From NCBI GenBank assembly GCA_963600315.1, contig CAVCAW010000109.1, forward strand, positions 1 through 6,214: 6,214 bases of DNA, written 5' to 3'. The stretch is from UBA6382 sp963600315. Lineage in GTDB: Bacteria > Bacteroidota > Bacteroidia > Bacteroidales > Bacteroidaceae. Of this stretch, positions 5,901 through 6,214 are shown piece after piece. The notes under the pieces were generated by a model. That model saw only the letters and a program-made list of their open reading frames with translations. It was not told the DNA's origin and did not search any database. The position numbers and the translations under genes are program-made. Numbering within the stretch: the stretch's first letter is position 1; every line of letters starts with the position of its first letter.

Positions 5901-6214
5901 CGAACTTATCGTGCCTATGCCTGACGAAGTCGTAGCTACCAGCAAATCTTCCAATGGTCTTGTCGGCACTCTCTACACCAAGGCCTTCGGAAAAGGTGTA
6001 GCCTTCATAAACAAAGAAGAAAATAAGGTCACTACGTCTTCACTGACCGTTCCTTATCAGCTCGGCGTGATTGACCCAACTTTCTATGAGTCCGAAGTCG
6101 AAGACGCAAATACAGCCTTCGAACTGACGATTATTGGTCTTAATGCCTTGCCCGCAAACGTTGAAGGTGACGTTGACGGCGATGGCAACGTAGGTTCTGC
6201 CGACGTTGTGGCTG
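2902..6214 (+). CDS. Long secreted multi-modular surface protein: lectin-like, FIVAR-like, discoidin-like and dockerin-like modules (partial, runs off right edge)
   Basis: A single uninterrupted frame of 1104 codons runs from ATG 2902 to the window edge without a stop. Residues 1-22 are a Sec signal peptide (MKRFYSLLTLLCAML..., cleavage after TSA, before QK). Modules in order, limits approximate: 30-205, a beta-trefoil/lectin-like module (KTYAIVNSTSNEYLSC to WEFWEVEKL); 206-280, a charged helical FIVAR-like repeat; 284-435, a second lectin-like module (DGYYFMV to LWYMRRI); 437-475, helical; 483-637, an F5/8 type C (discoidin/CBM32-like) domain with LIDGD (519-523), RPALVDIYATND (567-578) and FTLSEFQVY (627-635); 650-772, two further FIVAR-like helical units; 773-918, a third lectin-like module (KFYYIVNDSED to RWRIVEV); 919-1088, a beta module (VVVFPYNVSG, NGLVGTL); and from 1089 a dockerin-type motif. 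Such architectures usually bind glycans or host surfaces; no catalytic domain is visible, though one could follow. Domain names come from pattern recognition. Confidence 0.9.
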   Translation, partial: MKRFYSLLTLLCAMLCAVTTSAQKYKLVQKAETFETGKTYAIVNSTSNEYLSCKYGSEGGLLTILEDDDVLWKIEATGEKTTAGFDLYYIWSVGQSKYIQEVDFEGNPGLDGFDVFDYNGFNFELGDKSTAAKVTIEKATPADKDVEENEAWRTNGPSSSYVIARNAVVTKTDGNLWFMKFGSQNINVAFEPYNEKVGWEFWEVEKLDAKAVLEALIETYSKKEFTSGTDPGYYQQSEVEAYNASLESAMLLVVSSSASEEEYIAASNDLRAKRESVEASIIPITDGYYFMVSGYDDFLNNFGVEKAAYTDATTNILSYKTFDSSSIDFVFRVEKATEENEYWVQGYSNDLYVAKGSQWYNSSPVLTSEKAEAQHLRQYVSGKWYWGSHTWHTTSYTPYASSNPSASDSQGKLTTWGQWSDASTVNTHFNLWYMRRISDEQMEAFIYKKQQFVRTQAIENLATEGRKLYANLFTYITEEDKPLITVANGGLTTSSEDNQITFSKIRKQGLANADDYKFLIDGDSASYMQGSGYIQVDISKTPSKIVTFEYNVRRGTDKQNTWGKQERPALVDIYATNDTTSTGKWDLISSTNMGSLEVPARYTIDLGQEYSFLRYVVNTNANNGSYFTLSEFQVYSAKVDETTSQYYTVDGLSEVANTMMTVISEKLATAADATNEDITALSNAIEDVRSLYADTLVLSKIIASAQTMATTVKFGTGVGECSDEEAPAKLVAAIEEAKPYVSAAVSVSDLRNAISKLNEAVADFMSTIKSFETDKFYYIVNDSEDFEGLPICTNYPTTALTSGTFGIRTGNIDEDYTNAATHMFKFIPVMGDNKDEYYVQNLSSGFYLPAYDAANGAINASRTPAGYGIAYAGYGSYVFTSTSALNTASASLGVLRNDTISHLDVDTDKSQRWRIVEVAEDVEAIINTRIANGFEGVVVFPYNVSGMDINTDFHMYGVKSMTQETNANNELVTTIAFYEKESAEAGEPVYCKWTSSEDADELIVPMPDEVVATSKSSNGLVGTLYTKAFGKGVAFINKEENKVTTSSLTVPYQLGVIDPTFYESEVEDANTAFELTIIGLNALPANVEGDVDGDGNVGSADVVA
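3520..3741 (+). other. FIVAR-like helical segment 1 within the long surface protein
   Basis: Residues about 207-280 (LDAKAVLEALIETYSK through LRAKRESVEAS) are rich in A, E, K, L and S, with no glycine-rich turns. The spacing of hydrophobics fits a three-helix bundle. FIVAR-type repeats commonly act as rigid spacers between carbohydrate-binding modules on surface proteins. Here the segment separates the first and second lectin-like modules, consistent with a stalk role. Confidence 0.5.
4348..4812 (+). other. F5/8 type C (discoidin/CBM32-like) domain within the long surface protein
   Basis: Residues 483-637 carry the recognisable order of a discoidin fold: an early DGD turn (LIDGDSASYMQ, from 519), a GYIQVDIS strand, RPALVDIYATND (567-578), WDLIS, a strand RYVVNTNANNG, and the closing FTLSEFQVY (627-635). 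The family binds galactosides, other glycans or phospholipids through loop residues, which cannot be assigned by eye. This is the best-supported module of the protein. Confidence 0.65.
4858..5217 (+). other. FIVAR-like helical segments 2 and 3 within the long surface protein
   Basis: Residues about 653-772 hold two successive helical units. The first runs LSEVANTMMTVISEKL to SNAIEDVRSLYAD. The second runs LSKIIASAQTMATTV to LRNAISKLNEAVADFMSTI. The pattern of a first helix, a loop with charged residues, then L-x-x-A-I-x-x-L-x-x-A resembles FIVAR repeats. They link the discoidin-like domain to the third lectin-like module. Confidence 0.5.
6166..6214 (+). other. Dockerin-type calcium-loop motif at the right edge
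   Basis: Residues 1089-1104 read GDVDGDGNVGSADVVA. The aspartates at 1090, 1092, 1094 and 1101 occupy positions 1, 3, 5 and 12 of an EF-hand-like calcium loop, with glycine at position 6 and valine at 8, as in type I dockerin repeats. The window cuts the domain, so the second repeat expected of a true dockerin and any later secretion signal are not visible. In Bacteroidota such motifs occur near the C-terminus of secreted proteins and do not by themselves imply a cellulosome. Confidence 0.75.

Noticed and set aside
2902..6214. Possibility that this region is a pseudogene or frameshifted
   Set aside because: I read the frame from the ATG at 2902 codon by codon to the window edge and found no stop. 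Domain signatures occur in order in that one frame.
1..6214. Mobile elements, CRISPR arrays, tRNA or rRNA genes
   Set aside because: No transposase-like protein, regularly spaced repeats, terminal inverted repeats with target duplication, or RNA-gene signatures were seen on either strand.

Overview
The window looks like chromosomal DNA from a Bacteroidota bacterium, most likely a gut or oral Bacteroidales of the Prevotella/Bacteroides type. Three observations support this. The two divergent promoters have -7 boxes of the form TAnnTTTG. Start codons follow A/C-rich leaders with no Shine-Dalgarno sequence. The proteins are large exported multi-domain proteins with Bacteroidota-style modules: a FAS1 lipoprotein, and a discoidin/helical-repeat protein ending in a dockerin-like motif. 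The genus is an inference; no rRNA or housekeeping marker is present.

Layout: (1) 1-157, minus strand: the first 52 codons of a secreted protein with a clear signal peptide, running off the left edge. (2) 158-706: a 549-bp AT-rich divergent intergenic region. It holds two outward-facing promoters that share an inverted 11-bp core (ATATCTTTGCC), plus small hairpins in both predicted 5' leaders. (3) 707-2773, plus strand: a complete 688-residue lipoprotein with one standard FAS1 domain, a second expanded FAS1-like domain and a C-terminal beta-rich module. (4) 2774-2901: a short gap with a 12-bp perfect stem (probable terminator or processing hairpin) and an A-rich leader. (5) 2902-6214, plus strand: one uninterrupted reading frame of at least 1104 codons running off the right edge. 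It encodes a signal peptide, three lectin-like beta modules, helical FIVAR-like spacers, an F5/8 type C (discoidin)-like domain, a C-terminal beta module, and the first calcium-loop motif of a dockerin-type repeat.

All three proteins are predicted to leave the cytoplasm. The most economical reading is a cell-surface adhesion or glycan-binding locus: a lipid-anchored FAS1 protein followed by a very long, probably carbohydrate- or host-binding protein, with a divergently transcribed secreted protein that may share regulation. No enzyme active site, SusC/SusD pair, transposase, CRISPR array, tRNA or rRNA was seen. The joint function is inferred from domain architecture and gene order.
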